A DNA stretch of 35,546 bases, from NCBI RefSeq assembly GCF_000255705.1, contig NZ_JH636440.1, forward strand, positions 808,142 through 843,687, given 5' to 3'. Shown here one piece after another: positions 7,573-15,853 of this stretch. The notes under the pieces were generated by a model, which did not search any database, was not told where the DNA came from, and worked only from the letters and a program-made list of their open reading frames with translations. The position numbers and the translations under genes were made by a program. Position 1 is the stretch's first letter; each line of letters opens with the position of its first letter. The stretch is from Zavarzinella formosa DSM 19928. GTDB lineage: Bacteria > Planctomycetota > Planctomycetia > Gemmatales > Gemmataceae.

Positions 7573-9888
7573 TCAATCCTCGCTTCCTCGTCTCAGCACA
7601 TCCATTAAATTTGTCCGGCGATCCGTCCATGCTCGCGCCTTGGTGACCGGAGCGGGGGTCCAGCCACTGATCGGCTTTTGCAACGGGCCGAAATCCGCGT
7701 CCGTGCGGGCGACGATCACCCAGACCGAGGCGAATTTGCCATCTTCCTTGTCGCGATCTTTCAAGCCCGAATCATCATCCAGCCGCACCACCATCGGCGG
7801 GGAGAGTGTTGCCCCGATCTTGGCGACCATTGGCGGCAGATCCAGATAGCGATTGGACAGGTGCATCAAAATTATCCCGTTGGGGGCGAGCTTCCGCTCG
7901 TATAGCTCGAAGGCCTCCATCGTTAGCAGGTGCAGCGGAATCGAATCCGAAGAGAAGGCATCCAGCACTAGCAGGTCGAACGAACCGTCCGGTTCGTCCA
8001 TGAGTTTCAACCGGGCATCCCCCAGGACCACATCTTGTTTGGCCGCCTTGGAGTTTTTCAGATAGGTGAAATACCGCTCGTCGCGGGCCAGCTTTTCCAC
8101 CGCCGGGTCGAGTTCAAAGAAGGTCCATGTTTCGTTGGCTCGCGCATAACTCGCCAAGGCTCCGGTGCCGAGGCCGACGGCCCCGATGCGTCGCGGTCTC
8201 TTCCAACCGGAGACAAGTTGCCGGAACACGCTTCCGACCGGGCCGTTCGGGTGGTAATACGTCAACGGCTGGTGTCGGTCGTCCCAGCGGTCTTCCAAAA
8301 GGGCCACCGTCGTCGCCTCATGCATCGGGCTTGGGGACGCGACAGGCAACAGATAACTGGCGATCCACTTGGGCCGGGCGGCGTTTCGTTGCTGGCCGTG
8401 GACGGTGTTGCCGTGAACCATCTTGGTGAATTCGCCATCGGTCGAGGTCGTGATTTTTACCACGCCGAGGAAGTTCCGTTCGATCAACATGGCCTTCCCC
8501 TGCGCCCCGTCGTGGAAGGCCCCCGCCAGCATCACGGCGCCGATGCCCAACGCAAACCGCACCGGCCGGTCCACGAAGAAATAACAGATGATGAGGGGCA
8601 ATCCAAACAACGCCCCGGTTTTCAACATTTCGCCGGGGATGCCGGTGCTTTCTCCGAAAGATTGAAACTGGCTGGTGACCGCCGCCGTCTGGCCGAGCAG
8701 GACAGCGCCCGCGACGATCACGCCGAGAATCAGCGGCGCCAACAGGTCGTTCCAACGCCATTGGAGATGCTTCCACTCCGCCGGCCGGACCAGACAGGCG
8801 GCGACGATCATCAGGGGATATTCCGCAACCCCGAGCCGGTGGAACAGCACCGGGGCCACCAAGGCGTTGAACGCCCCGCCGAGAACCCCGCCGAGGGACA
8901 TCAGCAAATAGTACCGGGTGAGATCATCGGCCGCCGGACGCTCCAGCGACAGCCGGGCATGGCAGAGCATCGCCATTGAAAAGAAGCCGCCGAGATGAAT
9001 GGCCAGCACGAGGCCAAGCGGTTCGGTCGCCCCGGCGAGGAGGGCCAGCGACAGCGTGATCGTCCCCAACACCGCCAGTCGGCCGAAGAACTTCATCGGC
9101 AGCCGGATCGGGGCGAACGCGATGATGAACGTGAGCAGATACAAGGCCAGCGGAACCACCCACAAGAGCGGAATCGGGGCCACGTCCGTCGTGATCGAAT
9201 TGGTGACTCCCGAAAGAAGGCTGGACGGGATAAACGCCAGCGCCACCCAACGCCACGCCGGTCCCCCCGTTTGCGGGGTTTCGGTGGCCGGCGTCGGGTT
9301 CGGCTCCACGGGGGGGCCGCTTCGCACCATCGACACGCACAAGCCCGCGAGGATGACGAAGCCCAGATAGCCCCATCGCCACAGATCGGCCTGTTCCGGC
9401 AAATCGAACTGCGGCTCGATCAACAACGGGTACGCCAGCAACAGGGCAAGGCTTCCCGCATTGCTGGCCACGGAAAGGAAATACGGATCACGCCCGCGCC
9501 GGACGGCATACCACTTCTGAAGCAACGGGCTGGTGGTGGCAAGGGCGAAGAACGGCAACCCCACCGAGATCACCAGCGCGCCAAGCAGCCACAACGCCGG
9601 GCTTTCATCCGGGGGATCCCCCCCGCGCAGGACGGTGGGCAGCGTGAAAAACACCCCGGCGAGCAACAGAAAATGGACAACGGCATGACGCCGCACCCCG
9701 AGCCATTTTGGCATCACATGGCCGTAGAGGTAGCCGAGCAGCAACATCCCCTGAAAGAAGACGAGGCAGGTGTTCCAAACGGCCGGCGACCCGCCGAGCT
9801 TGGGGAGCAGCAACCGCCCGACCATCGGCTGGATGCCAAACAGCAACCAAGCCGCCACAAACAGGGTGATGACATAAATTCCGGCCAC
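7573..9888 (-). CDS. Multi-pass membrane protein fused to spermidine-synthase-like methyltransferase
   Basis: This is a 771-residue protein from the GTG at 9888, chosen because GGAG lies 5 nt upstream and the first residues then enter a membrane helix at once. An in-frame ATG 13 codons further up is possible. Residues ~1-480 contain many hydrophobic helices (for example GIYVITLFVAAWLLFGIQPM). The last ~230 residues hold a class I SAM-fold domain like polyamine synthases: AVGLGTGALASYA (motif I), FFELDP, VVLGDAR and LLVLDAFSSDSIP. Proteins of this fused MFS/SpeE-like family are widespread in planctomycetes. Their substrate is unproven, and aminopropyl transfer should not be assumed. It is convergent with the kinase gene. 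Confidence 0.82.
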   Translation of the reverse strand: MAGIYVITLFVAAWLLFGIQPMVGRLLLPKLGGSPAVWNTCLVFFQGMLLLGYLYGHVMPKWLGVRRHAVVHFLLLAGVFFTLPTVLRGGDPPDESPALWLLGALVISVGLPFFALATTSPLLQKWYAVRRGRDPYFLSVASNAGSLALLLAYPLLIEPQFDLPEQADLWRWGYLGFVILAGLCVSMVRSGPPVEPNPTPATETPQTGGPAWRWVALAFIPSSLLSGVTNSITTDVAPIPLLWVVPLALYLLTFIIAFAPIRLPMKFFGRLAVLGTITLSLALLAGATEPLGLVLAIHLGGFFSMAMLCHARLSLERPAADDLTRYYLLMSLGGVLGGAFNALVAPVLFHRLGVAEYPLMIVAACLVRPAEWKHLQWRWNDLLAPLILGVIVAGAVLLGQTAAVTSQFQSFGESTGIPGEMLKTGALFGLPLIICYFFVDRPVRFALGIGAVMLAGAFHDGAQGKAMLIERNFLGVVKITTSTDGEFTKMVHGNTVHGQQRNAARPKWIASYLLPVASPSPMHEATTVALLEDRWDDRHQPLTYYHPNGPVGSVFRQLVSGWKRPRRIGAVGLGTGALASYARANETWTFFELDPAVEKLARDERYFTYLKNSKAAKQDVVLGDARLKLMDEPDGSFDLLVLDAFSSDSIPLHLLTMEAFELYERKLAPNGIILMHLSNRYLDLPPMVAKIGATLSPPMVVRLDDDSGLKDRDKEDGKFASVWVIVARTDADFGPLQKPISGWTPAPVTKARAWTDRRTNLMDVLRRGSED

Positions 9889-10258
9889 GGAATCTCCGGG
9901 TGGAGGATGCGGAAAGGTTCGCCCCAAAGAGGTTATACCTTACGCGGCGAAGAATGCGGCCGAAATGAATGGGCGGATTGCCGGAGTTGGTTGTTATCTT
10001 TTGACCGGGTAAATGACTCACCCTGGTGCGTGGTGGTTTTTTCAAGGTTGGTTTTGGTATTGGCGAGCCGAGCTCCGTAAGGAGCCGGGTGGCTTCCGGC
10101 AGGGAAGGTGCCCGAGCCACGGGTTTGAGTCCGGCTGAGTAAAGGGGAGGCGGTTCGACCACCGGAAGCCACCCGGCAGCTTACGCTGCTCGGCTCGCCA
10201 ATACCAAAACCAACCTTGAAAAACCCCAAGCCTCAACAAATCGCAGCTTCAAAAAGCG
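9889..10258. other. Intergenic region dominated by a palindrome
   Basis: This is the gap between the two minus-strand genes, the methyltransferase and the small Cys-rich protein. Most of 10037-10224 is the inverted repeat described separately. The remaining ~150 bp next to the methyltransferase start is presumably its promoter region. TATAAC at about 9935 on the minus strand is a weak -10 candidate with no matching -35. No coding frame is supported. Confidence 0.4.
10037..10224. repeat. 63-bp-arm inverted repeat with internal mini-hairpins
   Basis: The arms at 10037-10099 and 10162-10224 are inverted copies with only a few differences. Both contain CAAGGTTGGTTTTGGTATTG, GAGCCGAGC and GGGTGGCTTCCGG. 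Inside each arm is a small stem-loop: GCTCC-GTAA-GGAGC on the left, and, read on the minus strand of the right arm, GCAGC-GTAA-GCTGC. The four differing bases in the stems are compensatory, so pairing is retained in both copies. It looks like two facing copies of a dispersed palindromic unit. Confidence 0.75.
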
Positions 10259-10462
10259 TCAGCATTGATCCTTGGGATTTGCCAGTTTTTCGTTCCCCGA
10301 GATGTGCGGCGGCTCGTAGGGACAGTGGCGGCAGCCGTTGCCGCAGCAGTGGCCTCGACGGGCGTGGTAAAAGGCGGTGAAGACCCACCGGCCGTTCTCG
10401 ATATAGTAATCCCGACCTTCGACCGGAAGCGGAACCGGCCGGCCATCGCCCGGCATTGCCAT
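10259..10462 (-). CDS. Small Cys-rich protein, DUF5522-like
   Basis: This is a 67-residue protein starting at ATG 10462, with GGAGG 7 nt upstream. The core YYIENGRWVFTAFYHARRG followed by the C-C-x3-C-x2-C cluster (Cys39, 40, 44, 47: HCCGNGCRHCPY) matches the short DUF5522 family as I remember it. That family is found in many bacteria and has an unproven role. Four closely spaced cysteines suggest a metal site, which is inference. The reading frame continues upstream across the malQ start but without family similarity. It diverges from malQ with only ~79 bp between starts, so the two probably share a promoter region. Confidence 0.78.
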   Translation of the reverse strand: MAMPGDGRPVPLPVEGRDYYIENGRWVFTAFYHARRGHCCGNGCRHCPYEPPHISGNEKLANPKDQC

Positions 10463-10541
10463 CCCCGGACCTCCCTTTCGCCACGAAGCAACACTCATCC
10501 TACGTCTTGCGGCGCCGCGGCCGCCATCGAACGAGGCTGGA

Positions 10542-12044
10542 ATGTCCGAACGGTTTACCCGCAGCTCCGGTGTGTTGCTCCATGTCACCAGTCTGCCCGG
10601 CCCGTATGGCATCGGCGATCTTGGCCCGGAAGCGTATGCGTGGGTCGAACAACTGGTCCAGGCCCGGCAGACATGGTGGCAGATGCTCCCCCTTGGGCCG
10701 ACAGGGGCCGGCAATTCGCCGTACCAGTCGTTTTGCTCCTTCGCCGGCAACCCGAACCTCGTCAGCCCGGAGATGTTGCTGCGGGAAGGATTGCTCCATC
10801 CGGACAACGTGACGGGCTTCGATTTCCCGGCCGACCGTGTTGATTATGGGGCCGTTGCCCCCTTTAAGAAAGCGGTTCTCCGGCGGGCTTGGGAAAACTT
10901 CCGGGACGGGCACGCCACCCATCTGCGGGATGCCTACGACACCTTCCGCTTCGAGAAGCGGGAATGGTTGGATGATTATGCCCTGTTCACGGCCATCAAG
11001 GAAGCCCGCATGGGCGAGGCATGGCAGAACTGGCCGACTGAATTCATGCGGCGCGATCAAACCAGCGCCGTGCTGGAGTTCGCCCGGCAGGAAATGGCCG
11101 ACGAAATCCAATCGCATCAGTTCACGCAGTTTCTGTTCTTCCGGCAATGGGCGGCTTTGCGGCGGTTCGCCAATTCCAAGGGCGTCCGGCTGATCGGGGA
11201 CATCCCGATTTTCGTCTCCCCCGATTCGTCGGACGTGTGGGGGAATCCGAAACTCTTCCAACTCGACGGCGCCCTGCGGCCCAAAGTGGTGGCCGGGGTG
11301 CCGCCGGATTATTTCAGCCCGACCGGCCAGCTTTGGGGCAACCCGGTTTATGACTGGGACGCCCACCGGGAGACCGGGTTTGCGTGGTGGGTGGCCCGGT
11401 TGCGTTGCACGCTGGAATTGGTGGACGTGATCCGCCTCGACCACTTCCGGGGATTCGCCGCCGGCTGGCAGGTGCGGGCGGGCGAAACCACGGCCATGCA
11501 CGGCGAATGGTCGCCGGGGCCGGGGGCCGATTTGTTCACGAAACTCCGGGCCGAACTCGGCGATTTGCCGCTGATTGCCGAGGATTTGGGCGAAATCACG
11601 CCGGATGTGTACGCCCTGCGGGACAATTTCAAGTTGCCGGGCATGAAGGTGCTGCAATTCGCCTTCGACGACCCGCGAAACGCCTTCCTGCCGCACAACT
11701 ACAACACCTCCTGCGTGGCCTACACCGGCACGCACGACAACGACACGACCAAGGGTTGGTTCTCCACACTGCCGGAATATCAAAACATCCTGCTGAACCG
11801 CTATGTGAAAACCTCCGAGGATACGGTGGCCGGGGATCTCGTCACGATGGCGTGGGGAAGTGTCGCGGAAATTGCCATCACCCCGTTACAAGACTTGCTG
11901 AATCTTGGCTCGGAAGCTCGAATGAACATCCCCGGCATCGCCACCGGCAATTGGGAATGGCGCGTCCGAAACGGGGCATTCACCGGGGAGATGATCGCCA
12001 GCCTGCGGGCGAAGACCGAACTGTATCACCGGGCGGCGAATTAA
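10542..12044 (+). CDS. malQ: 4-alpha-glucanotransferase (amylomaltase, GH77)
   Basis: This 500-residue protein has the normal length for bacterial MalQ. The enzyme moves alpha-1,4-glucan segments between maltodextrins in cytoplasmic glycogen/maltodextrin metabolism. It begins with the family opening RSSGVLLHVTSLPGPYGIGD. The three GH77 carboxylates are visible: nucleophile Asp300 in VIRLDHFRGF, acid/base Glu347 in IAEDLGE, and Asp399 in GTHDNDT. A purine-rich GAGGCTGGA lies just before the ATG. No other glycogen gene is nearby. A membrane glycosyltransferase follows 27 nt after the stop and may be co-transcribed. Confidence 0.95.
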   Translation: MSERFTRSSGVLLHVTSLPGPYGIGDLGPEAYAWVEQLVQARQTWWQMLPLGPTGAGNSPYQSFCSFAGNPNLVSPEMLLREGLLHPDNVTGFDFPADRVDYGAVAPFKKAVLRRAWENFRDGHATHLRDAYDTFRFEKREWLDDYALFTAIKEARMGEAWQNWPTEFMRRDQTSAVLEFARQEMADEIQSHQFTQFLFFRQWAALRRFANSKGVRLIGDIPIFVSPDSSDVWGNPKLFQLDGALRPKVVAGVPPDYFSPTGQLWGNPVYDWDAHRETGFAWWVARLRCTLELVDVIRLDHFRGFAAGWQVRAGETTAMHGEWSPGPGADLFTKLRAELGDLPLIAEDLGEITPDVYALRDNFKLPGMKVLQFAFDDPRNAFLPHNYNTSCVAYTGTHDNDTTKGWFSTLPEYQNILLNRYVKTSEDTVAGDLVTMAWGSVAEIAITPLQDLLNLGSEARMNIPGIATGNWEWRVRNGAFTGEMIASLRAKTELYHRAAN

Positions 12045-12071
12045 TTCGACAGTCGGAGTTTGAAAACCGGA

Positions 12072-13886
12072 ATGGAATCCAACATCAACGAAACGCCGGT
12101 GTTGTCACCGTGCCACCGTGCCACCGTGTCACCGTGCCATTTCCCGGATGAACCCCGTCATCTTCTGGCCAAAGACTATCTCGCGCTCATCGCCGTTTGT
12201 CTCCTATGGGGCGGGGTGTCGCTGGTCGATGGCCGGACGCTCACATCGCATGAAACCACGCATTGCCAGAATGTCCGTGAGATGTTCGAGGACCGACAAT
12301 TCCTTATTCCCACTTACGGCCGACGCCCGTGGCTGGAGCGGCCGTCCGTTCCGCATTTGATGACGGGCATTCCCGCCAGCATTGTCGCCGATTGCCGGAC
12401 GCCGTGGGCCATGCGGGTCGGTTCGATCCTCGCCGGGATGGCGGCCGTGCTGGTGTTTGCGTGGGCGATGGCCGGGGCGATGGGCCGGACGGCCGGGTTA
12501 CTCTCGGGCATTATTCTTGCCACCATGCGGGAGTTTGCCGCTTATTCCATCGGTCCGGAGGCGGACATCTTTCTGGCGAGCGTCGTCACCATCGCGGGAA
12601 GTCTGTTCATTCGCGGAGAATTCGGGCCGGACGGGGCGAAACCGGAACGGGCGACGTTCTTCGGCCGCCGCCCGTGGGTGATTTTGCTGATGTACGCGGT
12701 GATCGGTTTTACCAACGCCATGAAGGGGCCGTTGTTCGGCACCGCCTTCCTCGGGCTGGCAATGGCCGCGTATTGCTTCCTCGGCCGACATTGGGGCGCC
12801 TTGGGGCGATATGTCACCTTCTGGGGCTGGCTGGCCTACTTCGCGGTCGGGTGTTTTTGGCCCGTTCTGTCGGCATCGTTCTACCCGGATGTGCCCGAGG
12901 TTTGGAAAAGCGATTATGTCAAACGCTGGGACAGCAATTATGTTGGCGAAAAACCTTGGTATTACCTGATTCATGTGCCGTGGAATCTCTTCCCGTGGAC
13001 GGTGCCCGCGCTGGTCGGCTTGGGGGTGACAGCCCGCCGGGTTTTCCGGGAGCGGGATCGCGTCTGGCAGTTCATCTGGGCGTGGGCGTTGGTCCCCCCG
13101 GTGGTGTTCAGCCTGTTTCAAGGGAAGCATCATCACTACATGCTGAATTGCATCGCCCCGTGGGCGCCGATCTCGCTGGCCGGGGCAATTGCCTTGTGGA
13201 AATGGATTTGCCGTCTGCCCGCGTGGCGGCAAAGTCTGTGGTTCAATGTGTTGGTGTTCGGCGTGCCGGGCGCCGTGGTGATTTTGGTGTTTGCCGCCAA
13301 GATTCCCGGCCCGCCGTGGCTGGCTTGGGTGGTGGCGGGCGGATGGATGGCCTTGGTCGCGGGGATCACCCACTTCGTCACCCGACCCAATGGCCGCACG
13401 GCCTTCATCGGCCTGCTGGCTCTCATGGCCGGAGTGAATCTGGCGGCGTATCTGCAACGGACGTTTTATTTCGATGTGTATGAGGACGATTTAATATTCT
13501 TGCGTGAATTGCCATCGCTCGTTCCGGCTGACAAGCCGCTATATGTCCTCAACGAATCCCATGTGTTAAACGCCTCCTGGCTGCTCTATTATGAGCCGCA
13601 CCCGACGACGTTATTGCACAACGCCTCTTATCTGGCCAGCGACAATATCACCGATCCGGCCGTGTATGTGTTGGCCCGTCGATTTGAGGAACCCAAGCTC
13701 ATCCCCTTCGGCCAAGTCCGGGCGCTGCTCTCCAGCTCACATACCCGCGCCGAGTCATCCCCGATGGACCGTTACACTCTTTTTGAAATCACTTTCAAGC
13801 CAGACCTGAAACGCCACCCGCTGCCCCCGATGAGCGCGCTTCAAGCCTTGGGCCGGGATGTGGGGCCGGAATTGCCGAAGCCTTGA
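12072..13886 (+). CDS. ArnT/GT39-like membrane glycosyltransferase
   Basis: This is a 604-residue integral membrane protein. I chose the ATG at 12072. A TTG at 12060 is also in frame. The N-terminus (LSPCHRATVSPCHF) is translated from a CACCGTG tandem repeat at 12101-12139, so the real start could lie after it, although no good start codon is visible there. About ten hydrophobic helices follow, starting at LALIAVCLLWGGVSLVDG. The first periplasmic loop carries HETTHCQNVREMF, the YGRRPW segment and LERPSVPH, which corresponds to the acceptor/donor loop of ArnT-type lipid-linked sugar transferases (DE-x-RYA...KPP in the family). The acidic pair is replaced by His-Glu here. It probably transfers a sugar from a polyprenyl carrier to lipid or protein. 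The substrate is unknown. Confidence 0.78.
   Translation: MESNINETPVLSPCHRATVSPCHFPDEPRHLLAKDYLALIAVCLLWGGVSLVDGRTLTSHETTHCQNVREMFEDRQFLIPTYGRRPWLERPSVPHLMTGIPASIVADCRTPWAMRVGSILAGMAAVLVFAWAMAGAMGRTAGLLSGIILATMREFAAYSIGPEADIFLASVVTIAGSLFIRGEFGPDGAKPERATFFGRRPWVILLMYAVIGFTNAMKGPLFGTAFLGLAMAAYCFLGRHWGALGRYVTFWGWLAYFAVGCFWPVLSASFYPDVPEVWKSDYVKRWDSNYVGEKPWYYLIHVPWNLFPWTVPALVGLGVTARRVFRERDRVWQFIWAWALVPPVVFSLFQGKHHHYMLNCIAPWAPISLAGAIALWKWICRLPAWRQSLWFNVLVFGVPGAVVILVFAAKIPGPPWLAWVVAGGWMALVAGITHFVTRPNGRTAFIGLLALMAGVNLAAYLQRTFYFDVYEDDLIFLRELPSLVPADKPLYVLNESHVLNASWLLYYEPHPTTLLHNASYLASDNITDPAVYVLARRFEEPKLIPFGQVRALLSSSHTRAESSPMDRYTLFEITFKPDLKRHPLPPMSALQALGRDVGPELPKP
12101..12139 (+). repeat. CACCGTG short tandem repeat inside the GT39 5' end
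   Basis: This stretch is an array of about five 9-base units of the type (T/C)CACCGTG(T/C/C). It codes for the odd peptide LSPCHRATVSPCHF in the glycosyltransferase frame. Similar CCGTGTCAC arrays occur between genes in other high-GC bacteria. Its presence here suggests either repeat invasion of the 5' end or a start codon placed too far upstream. Confidence 0.6.
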
Positions 13887-14169
13887 AGAATAAACAATCT
13901 TGGCCACGGATCGAACACGGATTCGACAAAATCAAAACATGCTGAGAACATGATTAGAAAGACGGATGATAACCAGCCGATTAGATCAGCCTGATGTTAA
14001 TCTGTCTTTCATTTGATTTGATTTTTGTCCACGTCCGAGTTCAATCTGTGGCCAAGATTGGTTTTTTCTTCGCAAGTTTTTTCGGAAAACGCGTCTCTCA
14101 TGTAATATTCAGATCCCGCCGTCAGAATAAAGAGACGACAGGTTGATTTGCCCAAGGCAGGTAGTAGTC
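13887..14169. other. Intergenic gap with palindromic repeat
   Basis: This gap separates the GT39-like gene from the small membrane-protein frame. Positions 13895-14060 are an inverted repeat described separately. The remaining ~110 bp are AT-rich relative to the rest of the window. They include AAGGCAGG just upstream of the GTG at 14170, a plausible ribosome binding site. No other gene is seen. Confidence 0.4.
13895..14060. repeat. Palindromic repeat, GGCCACGGAT family, copy 1
   Basis: The outer arms at 13895-13916 and 14039-14060 match as an inverted repeat at 20 of 22 positions. Pairing continues inward with AACACGGATTCGACAAAATC against a GATTTTTGTCCACGTCCGAG strand, and AAAGACGGAT against ATCTGTCTTT. 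The same words (GAACACGGATTCG-GACAAAA and ATCCGTGGC) recur at 28231-28318, so this is a dispersed intergenic repeat family with a second copy in the window. Confidence 0.7.
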
Positions 14170-14316
14170 GTGTTAGAGAAATTTGTAATCGTAGGAATAG
14201 TTTCATTCGTGATCGTTGGAATGGCCTTTGTGGCCGCCACACTTCACCACCAAATTCGGATGAAACGACATCTGAGCCGCCTCAAGAAAATTCCGCTGGA
14301 AAAGTGGAATGACTGA
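14170..14316 (+). CDS. Possible 48-residue membrane protein
   Basis: A GTG at 14170, preceded at 8 nt by AAGGCAGG, opens a 48-codon frame ending in TGA at 14314-14316. The product has one hydrophobic helix (residues 5-24, FVIVGIVSFVIVGMAFVAAT) followed by a strongly basic tail (HHQIRMKRHLSRLKK). That is a positive-inside single-pass topology. A strong stem-loop follows 40 nt after the stop. Codon choice is less GC-rich than in neighbouring genes (GTA, ATA, TCA), so it may be foreign or spurious. I do not recognise a family. Confidence 0.4.
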   Translation: MLEKFVIVGIVSFVIVGMAFVAATLHHQIRMKRHLSRLKKIPLEKWND

Positions 14317-14355
14317 GGCCGGACACCGCGCCCGAAGATGATCTGTGAACAATTT

Positions 14356-14391
14356 GAGGCTCGTGTGATCCGACCGGATCACACGGGCCTC
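14356..14391. terminator. Strong stem-loop between convergent genes
   Basis: GAGGCTCGTGTGATC at 14356-14370 pairs with GATCACACGGGCCTC at 14377-14391 with a single central mismatch and a 6-nt loop (CGACCG). It lies between the plus-strand small frame and the end of the minus-strand anchored-protein cluster, so it could end transcripts from both sides. The T-tract is weak in both directions (TTGCGTTT on plus, CAAATTGTT on minus). Confidence 0.65.
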
Positions 14392-14422
14392 TTGCGTTTG
14401 GCAAACGTTGATTTCTAAAAAA

Positions 14423-14938
14423 TCACATCGGCGGGGTGAACGGCTTCACCGTGACCGGCGGCAATTCGGACGGCTCGACCACTTTCGGCGCCGACACCTT
14501 CGGAACCTCAATGCCATCTGCCGCTTCGCTGGCCCCGGTTTTGACAGCCGGGGGAGGAACCACCACGACGGGCACATCCACATCCATCGGCTTGAGCTGG
14601 GACATGGCCTTCGGTTCCGGCACGGCCCCCTTCGGGTCGGCCTTGGGTTCCGGCATCGGCATCGGTGGCATCGGGTCAGCCTTGGGTTCCGGAGCCTTGG
14701 GCTCCGGGTTCGGGGTGGTGTCCACCTTGTTGGTGTCGGTCCGTTTAAAGCTCTCGCCGGATTTGCCCGGCGTGCTGCCGGGCGCGTCCACCTTGAACGG
14801 CGCGGGTGGCGTGCCCAAGTCGCTGGCGTCCATCGCCATCAGGACCGTCGCCCCGACCAGCGAGAGGAAGGAGATCGCCAACAGCCCCGTATAGGCGTCG
14901 TTTCGCGGCTTCGGACCGCTGTCTTTTGTTTTTGCCAT
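14423..14938 (-). CDS. Pro-rich membrane-anchored protein of unknown function
   Basis: This is a 171-residue protein from ATG 14938, with GGAG 8 nt upstream. A short basic cytoplasmic tail (residues 1-15) is followed by one transmembrane helix (about 17-35, TGLLAISFLSLVGATVLMAM). Beyond it is a long low-complexity tail of Pro, Lys, Glu and Asp with repeated PEPKADP/PEPKA units, reminiscent of a TonB-like periplasmic spacer. There is no catalytic motif. It starts 30 nt after the upstream coiled-coil gene ends and is the last gene of the four-gene minus-strand cluster. The Pro-rich rod could span periplasm or contact cell-surface material. That is inference only. Confidence 0.75.
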   Translation of the reverse strand: MAKTKDSGPKPRNDAYTGLLAISFLSLVGATVLMAMDASDLGTPPAPFKVDAPGSTPGKSGESFKRTDTNKVDTTPNPEPKAPEPKADPMPPMPMPEPKADPKGAVPEPKAMSQLKPMDVDVPVVVVPPPAVKTGASEAADGIEVPKVSAPKVVEPSELPPVTVKPFTPPM

Positions 14939-14968
14939 GATGAAGTCTCCGGTTCCTCGGACTCTGGA

Positions 14969-15853
14969 TTACTGAGAAACGCTGGAAAAGCTGGTGATCA
15001 CCGAATCATCGACTTGGATGGCCAGGGTTCGCTTCGCGGGGACGAACTTGCCAACGGCGATCTTGGGTTCCGTGCCGGTGATGGTGAGATCGCCGACATA
15101 AGTGTCCCCCCGGAAGACGGTCAGCACGTTTCCGGATGTCACTCCGGAATCGCTGCCGACGTTGATCTGGGCGAGGAACGTTCCCTCCCGGCCCACGGCC
15201 GTGACGCGGCCGCGAACCCCCGGCGGGGCGGCCTTCGGCGGCGGGTTCAACACGGAGTTTGAATTGGACGATCCGCCGACCAGCACCGTGTTGCCTTGCT
15301 CCACATCCCGCAGTTTCACGGTCAGTTCTTCAAGCTGCCGAAGCAGGTTGGTGTTTTTGCTTTGAAGGGCCTTGGCCATCAAATCCGCGTTGACGTATTT
15401 GACTCGCTGATCGTCCACTTCCTGCTGGACCTTCACCAAGGCAACCCGCTGCGCCTGTTTCTCATCAATGAGTCTCTGGCGTTCCTCGCGGACCTGGGCC
15501 ATTTCAGCCTGAATCTTCTGGGAATCAACAAGATATGTGGATGCCAGTTTTTCTTGTTCCTGGGCCTTCTTCAGATTGGCCTCCGAATCGGCTTGGGAGG
15601 ACGACAGCCTGTCTTTGAGGGAGGCCACTTCGACCACTAAGCTGGAGGACGAGGAGTCTTTTTGCTTCAAGTCGTTGTCGTGCGACATCTTCTCGGCCTT
15701 GTACGACAGTTCCGCAGCCTCGGCCCGGCGTTCCATCTTGTCGTACTTGGTTTTCCAGTCGGTTCGCTTGTCGAACACCATGATGATCAGGAATCCTGTC
15801 ACCACGCTGAACAGGAGGTTCATGAATACCAGGATTTTGCCGAACGCGGTCAT
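14969..15853 (-). CDS. GKIL-type anchored coiled-coil protein with MreC-like layout
   Basis: This is a 294-residue protein from ATG 15853, preceded by a GGGGGGAA tract. The N-terminus MTAFGKILVFMNLLFSVVTG gives one membrane helix and shares the F/L-Gly-Lys-Ile-Leu signature with two neighbours. Residues ~33-190 form a Lys/Glu/Gln-rich coiled coil (KMERRAEAAELSYKAEKM onward). The C-terminal ~80 residues look like a small beta domain (GREGTFLAQINVGSDSGVTSG, then VFRGDTYVGDLTITG). The order helix, coiled coil, beta domain resembles the cell-shape protein MreC, though I see no real sequence identity. Related GSDSGV-x-SG...VFR motifs also occur in other envelope proteins. Function unknown. Confidence 0.82.
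   Translation of the reverse strand: MTAFGKILVFMNLLFSVVTGFLIIMVFDKRTDWKTKYDKMERRAEAAELSYKAEKMSHDNDLKQKDSSSSSLVVEVASLKDRLSSSQADSEANLKKAQEQEKLASTYLVDSQKIQAEMAQVREERQRLIDEKQAQRVALVKVQQEVDDQRVKYVNADLMAKALQSKNTNLLRQLEELTVKLRDVEQGNTVLVGGSSNSNSVLNPPPKAAPPGVRGRVTAVGREGTFLAQINVGSDSGVTSGNVLTVFRGDTYVGDLTITGTEPKIAVGKFVPAKRTLAIQVDDSVITSFSSVSQ

Noticed and set aside
8035-8979. 314-codon plus-strand frame opposite the methyltransferase gene
   Set aside because: It is a shadow of a gene with clear SAM-fold motifs and has no domain of its own.
14969-15853. Annotation as mreC
   Set aside because: Only the domain order resembles MreC. I see no shared sequence motifs, and no mreB, mreD or penicillin-binding-protein gene is nearby.
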